Position numbers and translations under genes: made by a program. A DNA stretch of 64,000 nucleotides from contig JAHHHW010000044.1 in the NCBI GenBank assembly GCA_019359115.1, positions 1 through 64,000 on the forward strand. The letters are read 5' to 3'. The DNA comes from Pelatocladus maniniholoensis HA4357-MV3. GTDB taxonomy: Bacteria > Cyanobacteriota > Cyanobacteriia > Cyanobacteriales > Nostocaceae. Numbering within the stretch: the stretch's first letter is position 1; the number at the start of each line of letters is the position of its first letter. The notes beneath the pieces are model-generated. The model made no database searches, was not told the origin of the DNA, and saw only the letters and a program-made list of their open reading frames with translations. This document shows, piece by piece, positions 25,058 through 33,936 of this stretch.

Positions 25058-26023
25058 TTACCTGTTTATGGCAACTAGCAACAGAGTTGTCACACCTAAC
25101 CATAACAAAAAGCAATATCGAGTTAATTGGAATGCTTGATCAATGCTAGCTAAAGTGATTGGATGAGTAACATCTCCCAACAGGGGTTTATGTTTAGCCA
25201 CGCCACGATACCAATTAGTACCTCCCAGTTGTACGCCTAAAGCAGCAGCATATGCACACTCACTCCAACCAGAGTTTGGACTAGGATCATTGGGTGCATC
25301 GCGCTGACAAATGTGGATGACATGCAAAGGTTTACCCGACAGTAGCGCGATTGTCATCACCGTTAACCGACAAGGAACCCAAGTCAAGCCATCTTCTAAT
25401 CGCGCACTAAACCAACCCAAATAAGTATAAGGTGCTTGTCGATAACCCACCATTGAATCCAGTGTACTGCTGGCTTTGTATGCCAAAGCCAAAGGAACTG
25501 GGCCGATAAATGGCACAAATGTACCAACTATTGCACAAAAAAGAGGAGCCATAACTCCATCAACTGCATTTTCTGTAACTGTTTCCAGAACTGCTCGCAA
25601 AATTTCTGATTCTGTAAGATTTTCTGTATCTCGACCAACATAATTACTCAAAATAGAACGAGCGTCCTGGATTTTTCCTGATGTTAAAGGTTGTAAAACT
25701 TTTTGAGCAGCAACTCGCAAACTTTTAGCTGCGAAGCAACTAGCTAAGAGAATGATTTCTACAGCATTTCCCAACAACGGATGTAGGAATTTAGTAGCTT
25801 GTATGATTAAATAACCAACAACTCCACTACCAATTACCAGAAAAAGACCTAAGAATATTCCTGCTAGTCTTTGTGTGAGGGAATTTTGACAATATGTGAA
25901 AGCAAATTTGCTAAAGCGAGAAATTATCCACCCCATTACTCGCACAGGATGAGGCCATCTCCAAGGATCGCCGATGATATAGTCTAAATAAGCTGCAAGG
26001 ATTAAAACAATCATAGAAGTCAT
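25058..26023 (-). CDS. cobD: Adenosylcobinamide-phosphate synthase CbiB/CobD
   Basis: A 321-residue integral membrane protein of the cobalamin pathway, joining aminopropanol (or its phosphate) to adenosylcobyric acid. It starts at ATG 26023 (MTSMIVLILAAYLDYIIGDPWRWPHPVRVMGW); 12 further upstream residues are encoded by STRR-like TTTGTCC sequence and are rejected. DYIIGDPxxxPHPVR.MG, LTESEILRAVLETVTENAVDGVMAPLF and LAYKASSTLDSMVGY are family signatures. About four or five membrane segments. No cobalamin riboswitch was seen upstream. Confidence 0.95.
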   Translation of the reverse strand: MTSMIVLILAAYLDYIIGDPWRWPHPVRVMGWIISRFSKFAFTYCQNSLTQRLAGIFLGLFLVIGSGVVGYLIIQATKFLHPLLGNAVEIILLASCFAAKSLRVAAQKVLQPLTSGKIQDARSILSNYVGRDTENLTESEILRAVLETVTENAVDGVMAPLFCAIVGTFVPFIGPVPLALAYKASSTLDSMVGYRQAPYTYLGWFSARLEDGLTWVPCRLTVMTIALLSGKPLHVIHICQRDAPNDPSPNSGWSECAYAAALGVQLGGTNWYRGVAKHKPLLGDVTHPITLASIDQAFQLTRYCFLLWLGVTTLLLVAINR

Positions 26024-26135
26024 TTGTCTTTGTCCTGCACCAGCTTTTTGTCCTGCCAAAAAATAAATTTTAAGGGCTTTTAGCTAAAGTCAGATAAATC
26101 TGACTAGGAAAGTGTTTGAGTCATAATTTTGGGGG

Positions 26136-26169
26136 TTGTACCAGACGCGAAATTTCGCGTCTGGTACAA
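26136..26169. repeat. 34-bp perfect palindrome (GACGCGAAA family, TGGTAC variant)
   Basis: Arm TTGTACCAGACGCGAAA followed by its reverse complement. Relative to the GTAGAGACGCG copies, the outer stem is changed on both sides so that pairing is kept. Confidence 0.9.
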
Positions 26170-26248
26170 AGAATTGTGGGCTTAACAGCAAGCGTATTGG
26201 GATATAGGGTAGGTGCAAAATATCAGATAACCAATGAATGACCAATGA

Positions 26249-26692
26249 CTAAACAATAAAACTGGCTTCTTCACCAAGAGAAGCTTGCCAACTGCGAGCA
26301 TCGTAATAGAGATCTGCAAGAGTAATACTGTACAATGCTTCTTTCAATTTTTGGTGCAGCCTTTGCCAAAGTGTAAATGTTACCCAATCTTCTGTTTGTC
26401 CTGGGGAAGCTTGATGGTGAGGTAAAGGTTCTATTGTTTCACCAACTGCTTCTAAAATTTCTCCTAAAGATATTTGTGCTGGTTTTTTTGCCAGTTGGTA
26501 TCCACCGATGCTACCCCGACTAGATTTTACTAACCCAGCACGACGCATTTCTATTAGCAGTTTTTCTAGGTAAGGAGCTGGGATATCTTGACGAGAGGCG
26601 ATCGCTTTAGTAGAAACAGGCTCATAACCAGCTTGCAAACTCAAATCTAGCAAAGCTTTGACACTGTAATGTCCTTTGGTAGTTAGTTTCAT
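26249..26692 (-). CDS. Rrf2-family transcriptional regulator
   Basis: A 147-residue protein with the Rrf2 winged helix: MKLTTKGHYSVKALLDLSLQ, ISTKA-type IASRQDIPAPYLEKLLIEMRRAGLVKSSRGSIGGYQLAK. Members such as IscR bind an Fe-S cluster through three cysteines in the middle region; none is present here, so a cluster-sensing role is unlikely by this route. Target genes unknown. STRR tracts lie on both sides (about 26227-26254 and 26696-26765). Confidence 0.93.
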   Translation of the reverse strand: MKLTTKGHYSVKALLDLSLQAGYEPVSTKAIASRQDIPAPYLEKLLIEMRRAGLVKSSRGSIGGYQLAKKPAQISLGEILEAVGETIEPLPHHQASPGQTEDWVTFTLWQRLHQKLKEALYSITLADLYYDARSWQASLGEEASFIV

Positions 26693-26695
26693 TTA

Positions 26696-26765
26696 TTTGT
26701 CCTTTGTCCTTTGTCCTTTGTCATTAAGATTAGTCTTCACCAATGACTAATGATTAATGACTATG
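26696..26765. repeat. STRR, TTTGTCC and AATGACT heptamers
   Basis: About four tandem TTTGTCC units directly upstream of the Rrf2 start, then AATGACTAATGATTAATGACT-like units in imperfect form. Confidence 0.85.
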
Positions 26766-27100
26766 ATTAAGGATCAGTTTTACTTATCGTTCTATGTGTT
26801 AATTATCAACCAAGTGTAAGTAAACCACTTTTTTAGCAATGCTTTAGGAAACTTAAACAAATATAGATTACAGTGTAGCAGTCTTTCATAAACTAGAGAT
26901 AGTTATCAGCTTCAGCCTTATTTTTTAAATTAATTTTCAAAGTAAATATTAATAGACATGCAAAATTTTGCTGATTTGTGTAATATACTTTGCGGTAGCT
27001 GATATAAAAATAAAGGGATTGTGTTATCACTTCCTCAATCTCAGCTAAAATAAAATCGATTCAACTCACTCAATTGTTCGTTCATTTTCGCTCTAAGTTG

Positions 27101-27514
27101 ATGGCTAAACAGAAAAAAATTGAACCCCTAACCGGCGAAGAGTTGCTCAAGAAAGTCAAAGAACTAGAAAATTTGAGCAAAGAAGAAAAAGCTAAACAGT
27201 GCGGCTACTATACTGTGACTAAAAATGGTATAGAGCGCGTCAACATGATGAAATTCTTGAATGCCTTAATTGATGCTGAAGGTATTCAGTTAGATAGCGC
27301 TCCGAGCGCAAATGGTCGTGGGGGACGCAGCGCCAGTTATAGAATTAGTGTGCAGTCTAACGGTAACTTACTAATAGGTTCTGCTTACACAAAACAGATG
27401 AATCTAAAGCCAGGAGATGAGTTCATCATCACTTTAGGTAAAAAACACATTCGTCTGAGACAAATAGACTCAGATGAAAGAGAAGAACTCGAAGTTCTAG
27501 AAGCAACAGCATAA
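27101..27514 (+). CDS. cyAbrB2-type transcriptional regulator (CalB-like)
   Basis: A 137-residue protein starting at ATG 27101 (MAKQKKIEPLTGEELLKKVKELENLSKEEKAKQCGYYTV). Cyanobacterial AbrB-like regulators carry the AbrB DNA-binding beta-barrel at the C-terminus (ASYRISVQSNGNLLIGSAYTKQMNLKPGDEFIITLGKKHIRL). The N-terminal GYYTVTKNGIERVNMMKFLNALIDAEGI matches the cyAbrB2 clade rather than cyAbrB1. Members of this clade control nitrogen and carbon genes in Synechocystis and are called CalB in Anabaena. It is divergent from the Rrf2 gene with a 408-bp upstream region. Confidence 0.92.
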   Translation: MAKQKKIEPLTGEELLKKVKELENLSKEEKAKQCGYYTVTKNGIERVNMMKFLNALIDAEGIQLDSAPSANGRGGRSASYRISVQSNGNLLIGSAYTKQMNLKPGDEFIITLGKKHIRLRQIDSDEREELEVLEATA

Positions 27515-27568
27515 TATAGTCATTTGTCATCTGTCATTTGTCCTTCGTCCTTCGTGCAAAGCTAATGA
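27515..27568. repeat. STRR between cyAbrB2 and ClC genes
   Basis: TCATTTGTCATCTGTCATTTGTCC then CTTCGTCCTTCGTGC: mixed heptamer repeats in the 54-bp convergent gap. Confidence 0.75.
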
Positions 27569-29473
27569 CTAATGACTAGTGACTACATCTATTTTTGTTA
27601 CCGATGGTAGATAGTGGCAGAGAGCTTTGCGTGTGAGTGCTACATTACAACTTAAAGCAATTTGTTCCCGTTCTAATAATCCCAAAATTTGTTCGGGGTT
27701 ATCTGACGCTACCACTGGTAACTGATGCAAACCACGAACAGACATGCGATCTAAGGCTTCAGATAAGGGTTCATCTTGCCAAGCATAGAGAATATCAGTG
27801 GTACAAATATCAATTAGGGTTTGATTGAACAGATCATCCTGATTTGTAGTTGAGGAATCTGGGTAATTTTGCCAAGCAGAAAGAGTACGGTTGATATCTT
27901 TTAAAGAGAGAATACCAACTAATTGTCCTAATTCATTAACTACTAAAGCAGTGCGAGTGCGATCGCGTGTCATTTCTAAAGCTGCTTCGATAACTGACAT
28001 GGTTGTTAGCAGTTTTTTTGGGCAAGGATGCATAGCTTCTTCGACAAGAATTTGCTGTAAAATTTCTGCTTGTTCGTCTTTTAATTCTGAAAGACCTATT
28101 TGTTGAAGATTGGAGTTGGAGTTTGAATTGGGCTTTATCCGCTCCACCAACCAAACACTTAAACCGACTGCTGCCATTAACGGTAAAACAATGCGGTAGT
28201 CTCGTGTTAATTCAAACAATAATAAAATTGCCGTTAATGGCGCTCTTACACTAGCAGCAAGTACAGCAGCCATTCCTACCATGGCATAAGCTGGCGGAGC
28301 TGCCATAAAATCACTAATTGCAGGCGCTACATTTGCCAAGATTTTTGCATAAGCAGAACCTAGAGAAGCACCTAAAAACATAGCTGGTGCAAAGACACCA
28401 CCAACAAATCCACTCCCAGCACTGATTGCTGTCATAGCCAGTTTCACTACCAACAGCAAAATTAACAGTTGTAGCGAAAACTCTACATCTTGCAGCATCG
28501 CTTCTACTGTTTCATAACCAATACCTAAGATTTGCGGTAAGTATAAAGCCGTAATACCAATAATGAGTCCACCAATAATAGGATGAATAGGTAATGGAAT
28601 TTTTCCTAAAATAGAAAAACCAGGGACTTTACCTGCAAAGCAAGCTTTTGCTAGGCGAATTAATTGTGTATATGTCAAAGAAACTACACTTGCCCATAAA
28701 CCCAAGCCAAGATAGAGTGGTAATTCTAATGGACTGCGGACTTGGTAAACAGGTAAGGCAAAGGCTGGTTGTCCTCCCAAACCAATATGAGCAATGAACG
28801 CTGCAACTACTGCTGCGAGTAGCACTACACTTACCGCAGAAGTAGCAAATGATGTTGCTCCCAATACTACTTCTAAAGCAAAAAAAACACCTGCGATCGG
28901 AGCATTAAACCCAGCAGCTAAACCAGCAGCAGCACCAGCACCCAGTAGTAAACGTTGGCGTTCTTGTGATACTTGCAACACCACCGATACTAGCATCCCA
29001 AAATTCGCACCAATTTCTACACTAGGACCTTCCGGACCTAAAGAAGCACCACTTCCCAAAGAAAATGCTGCTGCTAACATTTTGGTTACTGGTCGTAATT
29101 GTCTTTTGATCTCTCCCTTTTGGGAAGCAGCAATCAATGATGAAAGTCCAGGCCCAAAATCTTGTGTTCGCCAGCGCATCAAACCAACAATTAATCCACC
29201 CAGGATGGGAACACAAGCTAAAGTCCAAGCACCCCAAACACCAATCACACTCATTAAATTTTCCAGCATCAAATGATGGATCAGCTGAATTAAATAATGA
29301 AATGTAACCACACCCATACCACTACCACTGCCAATTAGCAAGGCTAAAAATAACACAACTGTTTCTGGGGATGGTTGAAAACGGTTAAGTAAATAGGTTA
29401 AACGAAAGGAAGGAGAATGCAAGGTAGGTTGTTCAGTCACCTTCCTGAGTTCTGTCGAAGGTAGAAGAGTCAT
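27569..29473 (-). CDS. ClC-family chloride transporter with C-terminal CBS pair
   Basis: A 634-residue integral membrane protein. The ClC signatures are GSGASLGPEGPSVEIGANFG, with the gating Glu in GPEGP, AGFNAPIAGVFFALE and GGVFAPAMFLGASLGSAYA. About ten membrane segments span residues 35-455. Residues about 490-620 are two CBS domains (MHPCPKKLLTTMSVIEAALEMTRD... and ICTTDILYAWQDEPLSEALDRMSVRGLHQLPVV), which in relatives bind adenine nucleotides. Whether it is a channel or Cl-/H+ exchanger cannot be told by eye. Monocistronic. Confidence 0.94.
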   Translation of the reverse strand: MTLLPSTELRKVTEQPTLHSPSFRLTYLLNRFQPSPETVVLFLALLIGSGSGMGVVTFHYLIQLIHHLMLENLMSVIGVWGAWTLACVPILGGLIVGLMRWRTQDFGPGLSSLIAASQKGEIKRQLRPVTKMLAAAFSLGSGASLGPEGPSVEIGANFGMLVSVVLQVSQERQRLLLGAGAAAGLAAGFNAPIAGVFFALEVVLGATSFATSAVSVVLLAAVVAAFIAHIGLGGQPAFALPVYQVRSPLELPLYLGLGLWASVVSLTYTQLIRLAKACFAGKVPGFSILGKIPLPIHPIIGGLIIGITALYLPQILGIGYETVEAMLQDVEFSLQLLILLLVVKLAMTAISAGSGFVGGVFAPAMFLGASLGSAYAKILANVAPAISDFMAAPPAYAMVGMAAVLAASVRAPLTAILLLFELTRDYRIVLPLMAAVGLSVWLVERIKPNSNSNSNLQQIGLSELKDEQAEILQQILVEEAMHPCPKKLLTTMSVIEAALEMTRDRTRTALVVNELGQLVGILSLKDINRTLSAWQNYPDSSTTNQDDLFNQTLIDICTTDILYAWQDEPLSEALDRMSVRGLHQLPVVASDNPEQILGLLEREQIALSCNVALTRKALCHYLPSVTKIDVVTSH

Positions 29474-29813
29474 GGAGTGAGGAGTAAATCTAAGAAAAAA
29501 TTTAAATTTTTATATCTTACTTTTCATTGTGAGTGATCATTTAACAACCAGACAAGATAGCAAAGACAAAAGAGAAAATAATCCTTTAACCTTTAGCCTA
29601 TGACTGTAGAAAGTCAATTTGAGCAAACTATCTATATAGTCTTTGTGTAATTTACAAAGCTTTGGTTAAAAAATTTCTATTGTGGAACATTTCTGTGGCG
29701 ATAATGCTTAAATGAGAGAGAATTATGGTCGGGGAAATCTACACGCGTTTTCAGCAGGAATTCAATATAGCTATTGTTATGAACCAAGTAAGTGGACTAA
29801 ACGGACGAGGTAG
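29474..29813. other. Divergent spacer between ClC and zinc-ribbon genes
   Basis: No gene seen. It contains a poor inverted repeat of AAAGACAAAAGAGA with CTTTAACCTTT-like segments near 29570-29600 and otherwise unremarkable AT-rich sequence. Confidence 0.4.
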
Positions 29814-30194
29814 ATGAATACACACACTTTTGATAATCATTATTTGACTTGCCCCATTTGCCAAAATTCTACGCCCACAGCAGTTAGCAGTTATGTTGGA
29901 TTGTTTACCTGTCCGTATTGTCATCAGAAGCTAGTGGTTTGTAAAAGCGGCCACTATGTCCGTGATCCTTTTACGTTAAGACAGATTATGATTTCATCGG
30001 CACTACGTCGCCAAAGCCGACCTTTAGCCAGAATTATTCGGGATTTTTTTGTCTTCAAAAATCCTTTGCTTGCTGTGGTTGTAGGAAGCGCTATTGTTTT
30101 TGGTATGATTGCAATATATCAGCAAAATCGTAACAGCGATACCTCGTCACCACAAATAGAAAAAACTATCGAGGACGGAAGAAAATCTCAGTAA
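29814..30194 (+). CDS. Zinc-ribbon membrane protein, unknown function
   Basis: A 126-residue protein. The N-terminal 45 residues hold a zinc ribbon: LTCPICQNST...LFTCPYCHQKLVVC. A basic segment (ALRRQSRPLARIIRDFF) precedes one hydrophobic helix (NPLLAVVVGSAIVFGMIAIY) and a short charged tail. The ribbon is probably cytosolic. I do not recognise a named family. The start codon region includes GATAATCATTATT, which resembles a Fur site by chance or otherwise. Confidence 0.72.
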   Translation: MNTHTFDNHYLTCPICQNSTPTAVSSYVGLFTCPYCHQKLVVCKSGHYVRDPFTLRQIMISSALRRQSRPLARIIRDFFVFKNPLLAVVVGSAIVFGMIAIYQQNRNSDTSSPQIEKTIEDGRKSQ

Positions 30195-30230
30195 GTTCAA
30201 ATCCGCCTGCGATTGATTTATTTAAGTAGA

Positions 30231-30314
30231 CTAATTGTAGCCTGCGTAGGCAGGCTACAATTAGTTCGCCTGCGCGGACTAATTTTGTCTAGCCCCAGAC
30301 TTCCAGTCTGCGGG
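30231..30314. terminator. Two strong hairpins between convergent genes
   Basis: Hairpin A: CTAATTGTAGCCTGC (30231-30245) pairs perfectly with 30250-30264 around GTAG. Hairpin B: CCCCAGACT (30293-30301) pairs with AGTCTGCGGGG (30304-30314) with one bulge. They sit in the 144-bp gap where the zinc-ribbon gene and the GT39 gene converge, so may terminate both. Hairpin A also resembles the multi-hairpin repeats elsewhere in the window. Confidence 0.6.
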
Positions 30315-30338
30315 GATTTTAAACATTTGGGATGCTCC

Positions 30339-31964
30339 CTATCCCCTATCCCCTTCTTTTGTAACCAATTTCCAGCCTTCTGCTTGATCAATAACCTTGA
30401 GTGAATCAAGCTGGAGTGCATGAACAGCAGAATTATCAAGCAATAAATAAGGTTGTTTGTGATTGTGCCAATGATCTTGCAATTGTTTAAAAGAAGCAGG
30501 AATAATATTACGATCGCTATAAAAATTCAATGAAGGACGATGTTCGGGACTGGATGTGTAAATCTTTGTACCTGATGGTGTTCCCTCCCGGATTATAGTC
30601 GCAACTGGTTGAACTGGATAACGTTCTGCCAATTCCCAAACCCAGTAATTTGATTTCATAAATAAGAGTAACGAAACATAAGATCCCCAAAACAAAACTT
30701 TGAGAAATTGGCGATCGCCTCGTTCTGCCAAAATTGCTGCTAAGGCCATTGTCATCGCTACTGCTGCAAAAATTAGTTGTAACTGTAAATCAGATTTGGC
30801 TGTGGGGACGAAAGTGAAATAAATACTACCAGCTGTGGCGACCAAAGCCAGAAATGTTAAAGTTACTACCCAAAATCGTGGATAAGATGATAGCACAGGT
30901 GAGTCTTCGACTTCCCCTAGTTTGGCTCCAATTACCAACGCTAGGCTGGGATAAACAGGAAACACATACCAAGGAAGTTTTGTTCCCATCAAAGAAATAG
31001 CAACTAAATAAACTCCCATCCACACAAGTACAAGTTTTGCCCAACTGAGGTTATGGTTTTCTTTAGCTAATTGCAAGCTAGATGGTAAAAAAATTAACCA
31101 CGGCCAAGTATATTTAAGAATTTCCAATACATAGTACCAAGGCGGACCGGAATGGTTTTCAACAGATGACCAAATGCGATTGAGAGATTGATTAAACATA
31201 CCGACATTGGTAAAAGTGCGGCCATACTCCCACCATTGAGCTAGATACCAAAAAGCCACAGGTACAAGACCTATGAATATTCCCATCCACATATAACCAC
31301 TAGTCAGTAGTCGTGGTGTATCCCAAAATAGAAATCCGACTGCGACAGCACCTAATAATACGCCTAGCATACCTTTGGTTAAACATATTAAACCAAAAGT
31401 GATGCCGACACCCAGGCAATAGCGTAAATCACGGCGCGATCGCAACACACATAAAATCATCAATATAAAAAAACATATGACTGCTCCATCTAACATGGCT
31501 AAACGTCCATGTCGCACGACTGGCAGCATTGTCAAGTAAATTAAAGCACTATAAATAGCACAAAAACGTTGACGAAATATTTCTCTACCAACACAATACA
31601 GCAATGGTACTGAGATTGCTGTTAAAATTGACCCTGGTAAGCGAGATGTCCACTCATTTATACCACCCAAGGAGTAAGCCAAAGCAATCAGCAAATGCAT
31701 CAAAGGTGGTTTGTTATGGTATGGTTCGCCTCCCAGAGTTGGGTAAAGCCATCTCATTGAACCAGCAGGGGCCTGCAAAATCTCTTTGGCAACCTGTGCT
31801 ACAGTTCCTTCATCCCAATCTCGTAGAGATTGTTGCCCCAAATCTATGGTAAAAAGTAACACAGCCGCTACCAGCAGCACTATTATCCATATCCAATCAA
31901 TCCATTTGTCGAGCGATCGATGCTGTTTTTCTAGACGACCCCAAGTAAAGCTTCCTTCTTGCAT
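30339..31964 (-). CDS. GT39/ArnT-like membrane glycosyltransferase
   Basis: A 541-residue protein with about eleven hydrophobic segments. After TM1 (IVLLVAAVLLFTIDLG), the first large loop contains QSLRDWDEGTVAQVAKEILQ with the acidic pair DE typical of GT-C enzymes that use polyprenyl-phosphate sugars (ArnT, protein mannosyltransferases). YHNKPPLMHLLIALAY and the later IFIGLVPVAFWYLAQWWEYG fit this family. The C-terminal 100 residues form a periplasmic domain. Sugar and acceptor unknown. It is the first of three such enzymes in 8 kb. Confidence 0.88.
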   Translation of the reverse strand: MQEGSFTWGRLEKQHRSLDKWIDWIWIIVLLVAAVLLFTIDLGQQSLRDWDEGTVAQVAKEILQAPAGSMRWLYPTLGGEPYHNKPPLMHLLIALAYSLGGINEWTSRLPGSILTAISVPLLYCVGREIFRQRFCAIYSALIYLTMLPVVRHGRLAMLDGAVICFFILMILCVLRSRRDLRYCLGVGITFGLICLTKGMLGVLLGAVAVGFLFWDTPRLLTSGYMWMGIFIGLVPVAFWYLAQWWEYGRTFTNVGMFNQSLNRIWSSVENHSGPPWYYVLEILKYTWPWLIFLPSSLQLAKENHNLSWAKLVLVWMGVYLVAISLMGTKLPWYVFPVYPSLALVIGAKLGEVEDSPVLSSYPRFWVVTLTFLALVATAGSIYFTFVPTAKSDLQLQLIFAAVAMTMALAAILAERGDRQFLKVLFWGSYVSLLLFMKSNYWVWELAERYPVQPVATIIREGTPSGTKIYTSSPEHRPSLNFYSDRNIIPASFKQLQDHWHNHKQPYLLLDNSAVHALQLDSLKVIDQAEGWKLVTKEGDRG

Positions 31965-32224
31965 ATTTTAGGATAATAATTTTGCTTGCTGGTTCGAGTA
32001 CAAACAGACGTTCGCGAATCTTCATCTGTTGCCGTTTAGCAACAACCAATTGTTTGAAGTTCGTCCTAGTTTTTAAATTAACTCAATTTTTGCTAATTAA
32101 TCATAATATTTTTTGACAATGTTTCTGACATTACTCTTAAATTTATTTAATGAGGATTTATGAGAAATTTTGATCCGAAAAATACTAACTCTCAATTTTC
32201 CTTGAGCTTCTGTGGAGAAAATCA

Positions 32225-33787
32225 ATGAATCTACCTTTTATTTTAGATGTGGCAATAGGTTTAATCTTTATTTATTTAATCTTGAGTTTATTAGCCTCAG
32301 AAATACAGGAACTAATTGCTACTGTGTTTCAATGGCGTGCTGAACACTTAAAAAAATCAATTGAAATTTTATTAGCTGGTAATGCGGAAAATGCAGAAGA
32401 AGCTCACGTCATCCAACTTGCAAATAGGATTTATGATAATCCCTTAGTTAAAAATATTAATCAAGAGGCAAAAGGATTGTTTGTTACTATACCTCGCAAG
32501 ATTACTTGGGCAATTGGTTCACTGTATCGCAGGTTGACAAAACCTAGACCAGGAACAGATAAAAGTACAAGTATTTTTGGAGATAAAAAACATACTGGTC
32601 CTTCTTATATTCCTGCTGATGTTTTTGCTACAACTCTGGTTGAAACACTACAAATTCCCGCATTAGTACAACGATTAACAGAATCAAGATTGAATAAATT
32701 TAAAGAACAAAGATTAGCTGAAATAGAAGAAATAATTATTAGATTACAAGAACAAACAAGCGATGATTATAGATATACAGACTTTTTCAGTAATGTTTAC
32801 AATGAATTTTCAGGATTGCGCTCAGAATTTGAAAAAACTTGTTGGAACTTTCATCAAAAGAAGGCTAGCTTGAAAACTTGCCTGAATCGCATGGCAGAAA
32901 GTTTAGATAGATATATAGACTCTTTCCAAGCAGAAATGCCTGAAGACGAATTATCTAACAAATCTTTACGGAGACTCAAGTTTTTTAAACAAGATAATTT
33001 TGAGAATATCGAGCAAGCAATATTGCTGGGAGGATTGCAACCTACTATCAATGAAGTTGTGCAAACAATTGACAAAAATAGCGAAATTTATAAAGAAATT
33101 AAAGCAGCTATCCAAGATCAAGATAGCGAAGCATACCAAGGAATTCAACAAGCATATCAAACAATTGAAACTACAGCAATTGAAAAATTGCCACCTACTG
33201 TGGTAGAAAATCTTAGTGTTTTAGCAAAACGCGCCCAAGCAAGAGTTAAGACAACAGAAGAAGGAATGAATGCATTGCGTTTAGAAATAGAAAATACCTT
33301 TAATAGTTCGATGGAAAGAGCTTCTGGAGTCTACAAACGCAACGCTAAGGGTGCAGCTATTATCATAGGTTTAGCGATCGCCATTACCGCCAATGCAGAT
33401 GCAATTTATATGGTTAGCAGACTATCAAAAGATTCTGCTCTGCGAGATACGATTACCAATAGTGCGGGAGAATTAGCACTACGAAAAGGTACAGTTGATT
33501 TAGAGCAACTTAGACAAGAAGCAGATCAGACCCTAACAAATATTTCTTTACCTATTGGTTGGGATGATGCTAATTTACAACAGCAAATAAAATGGAGGCG
33601 TCAATCAAAAAAAACTTTCCCCTATCTCAAAATGTTAGCTTTGATTCCTGGTTGGATACTAAGTGGTATTGCTATTGCAATGGGTGCGCCATTTTGGTTT
33701 GATTTGCTAAGTAAAATTGTGAATGTGCGTAATGCAGGTAGCCGTCCTAGTAGTGATACCAGAAAAGTGGCTGATAACGAGGAATAA
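32225..33787 (+). CDS. Conserved membrane protein with long cytosolic helical domain
   Basis: A 520-residue protein. TM1 is ILDVAIGLIFIYLILSLLASEIQEL at the N-terminus; two more are near the C-terminus (AAIIIGLAIAITANADAIYMV and LALIPGWILSGIAIAMGAPFWFDLL). The 340 residues between are charged and helical (for example KEQRLAEIEEIIIRLQEQTSDDYR), probably coiled coils. I recognise this as a widespread bacterial membrane protein without a known role. The final GAPFWFDLLSKIVNVRNAGSRP is its most conserved part. It is divergent from the GT39 gene and ends at a clear terminator. Confidence 0.78.
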   Translation: MNLPFILDVAIGLIFIYLILSLLASEIQELIATVFQWRAEHLKKSIEILLAGNAENAEEAHVIQLANRIYDNPLVKNINQEAKGLFVTIPRKITWAIGSLYRRLTKPRPGTDKSTSIFGDKKHTGPSYIPADVFATTLVETLQIPALVQRLTESRLNKFKEQRLAEIEEIIIRLQEQTSDDYRYTDFFSNVYNEFSGLRSEFEKTCWNFHQKKASLKTCLNRMAESLDRYIDSFQAEMPEDELSNKSLRRLKFFKQDNFENIEQAILLGGLQPTINEVVQTIDKNSEIYKEIKAAIQDQDSEAYQGIQQAYQTIETTAIEKLPPTVVENLSVLAKRAQARVKTTEEGMNALRLEIENTFNSSMERASGVYKRNAKGAAIIIGLAIAITANADAIYMVSRLSKDSALRDTITNSAGELALRKGTVDLEQLRQEADQTLTNISLPIGWDDANLQQQIKWRRQSKKTFPYLKMLALIPGWILSGIAIAMGAPFWFDLLSKIVNVRNAGSRPSSDTRKVADNEE

Positions 33788-33827
33788 GGGATAAGTAATA
33801 TTAAACTTTTTCAGGTTTAAATGTATT

Positions 33828-33853
33828 ACCTCGGTTGAAAGCCGAGGTTTTTT
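33828..33853 (+). terminator. Factor-independent terminator
   Basis: ACCTCGG and CCGAGGT form a perfect 7-bp stem around TTGAAAG, followed directly by TTTTTT, 40 bp after the stop of the gene at 32225. This is the clearest classical terminator in the window. Confidence 0.88.
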
Positions 33854-33936
33854 ATTCGACAGATGTCAATCACTTGTAAAAGGTTATTTTGTCCGTCATA
33901 ATACAAATTAAATTTCAGATTTTCAGGATTAGGAAA

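Noticed and set aside
24962-26250. Cobalamin riboswitch upstream of cobD
   Set aside because: None of the conserved B12-box sequence was seen; the region holds an AGTCAGATAAATCTGACT palindrome and a GACGCG palindrome instead.
29827-29845. Fur-box-like GATAATCATTATT
   Set aside because: It lies inside codons 5-11 of the zinc-ribbon gene and no promoter is evident; a chance AT-rich match is likely.
30213-30439. Short frames across the convergent gap before the GT39 gene
   Set aside because: They read through two hairpins and into the glycosyltransferase gene in the wrong frame.
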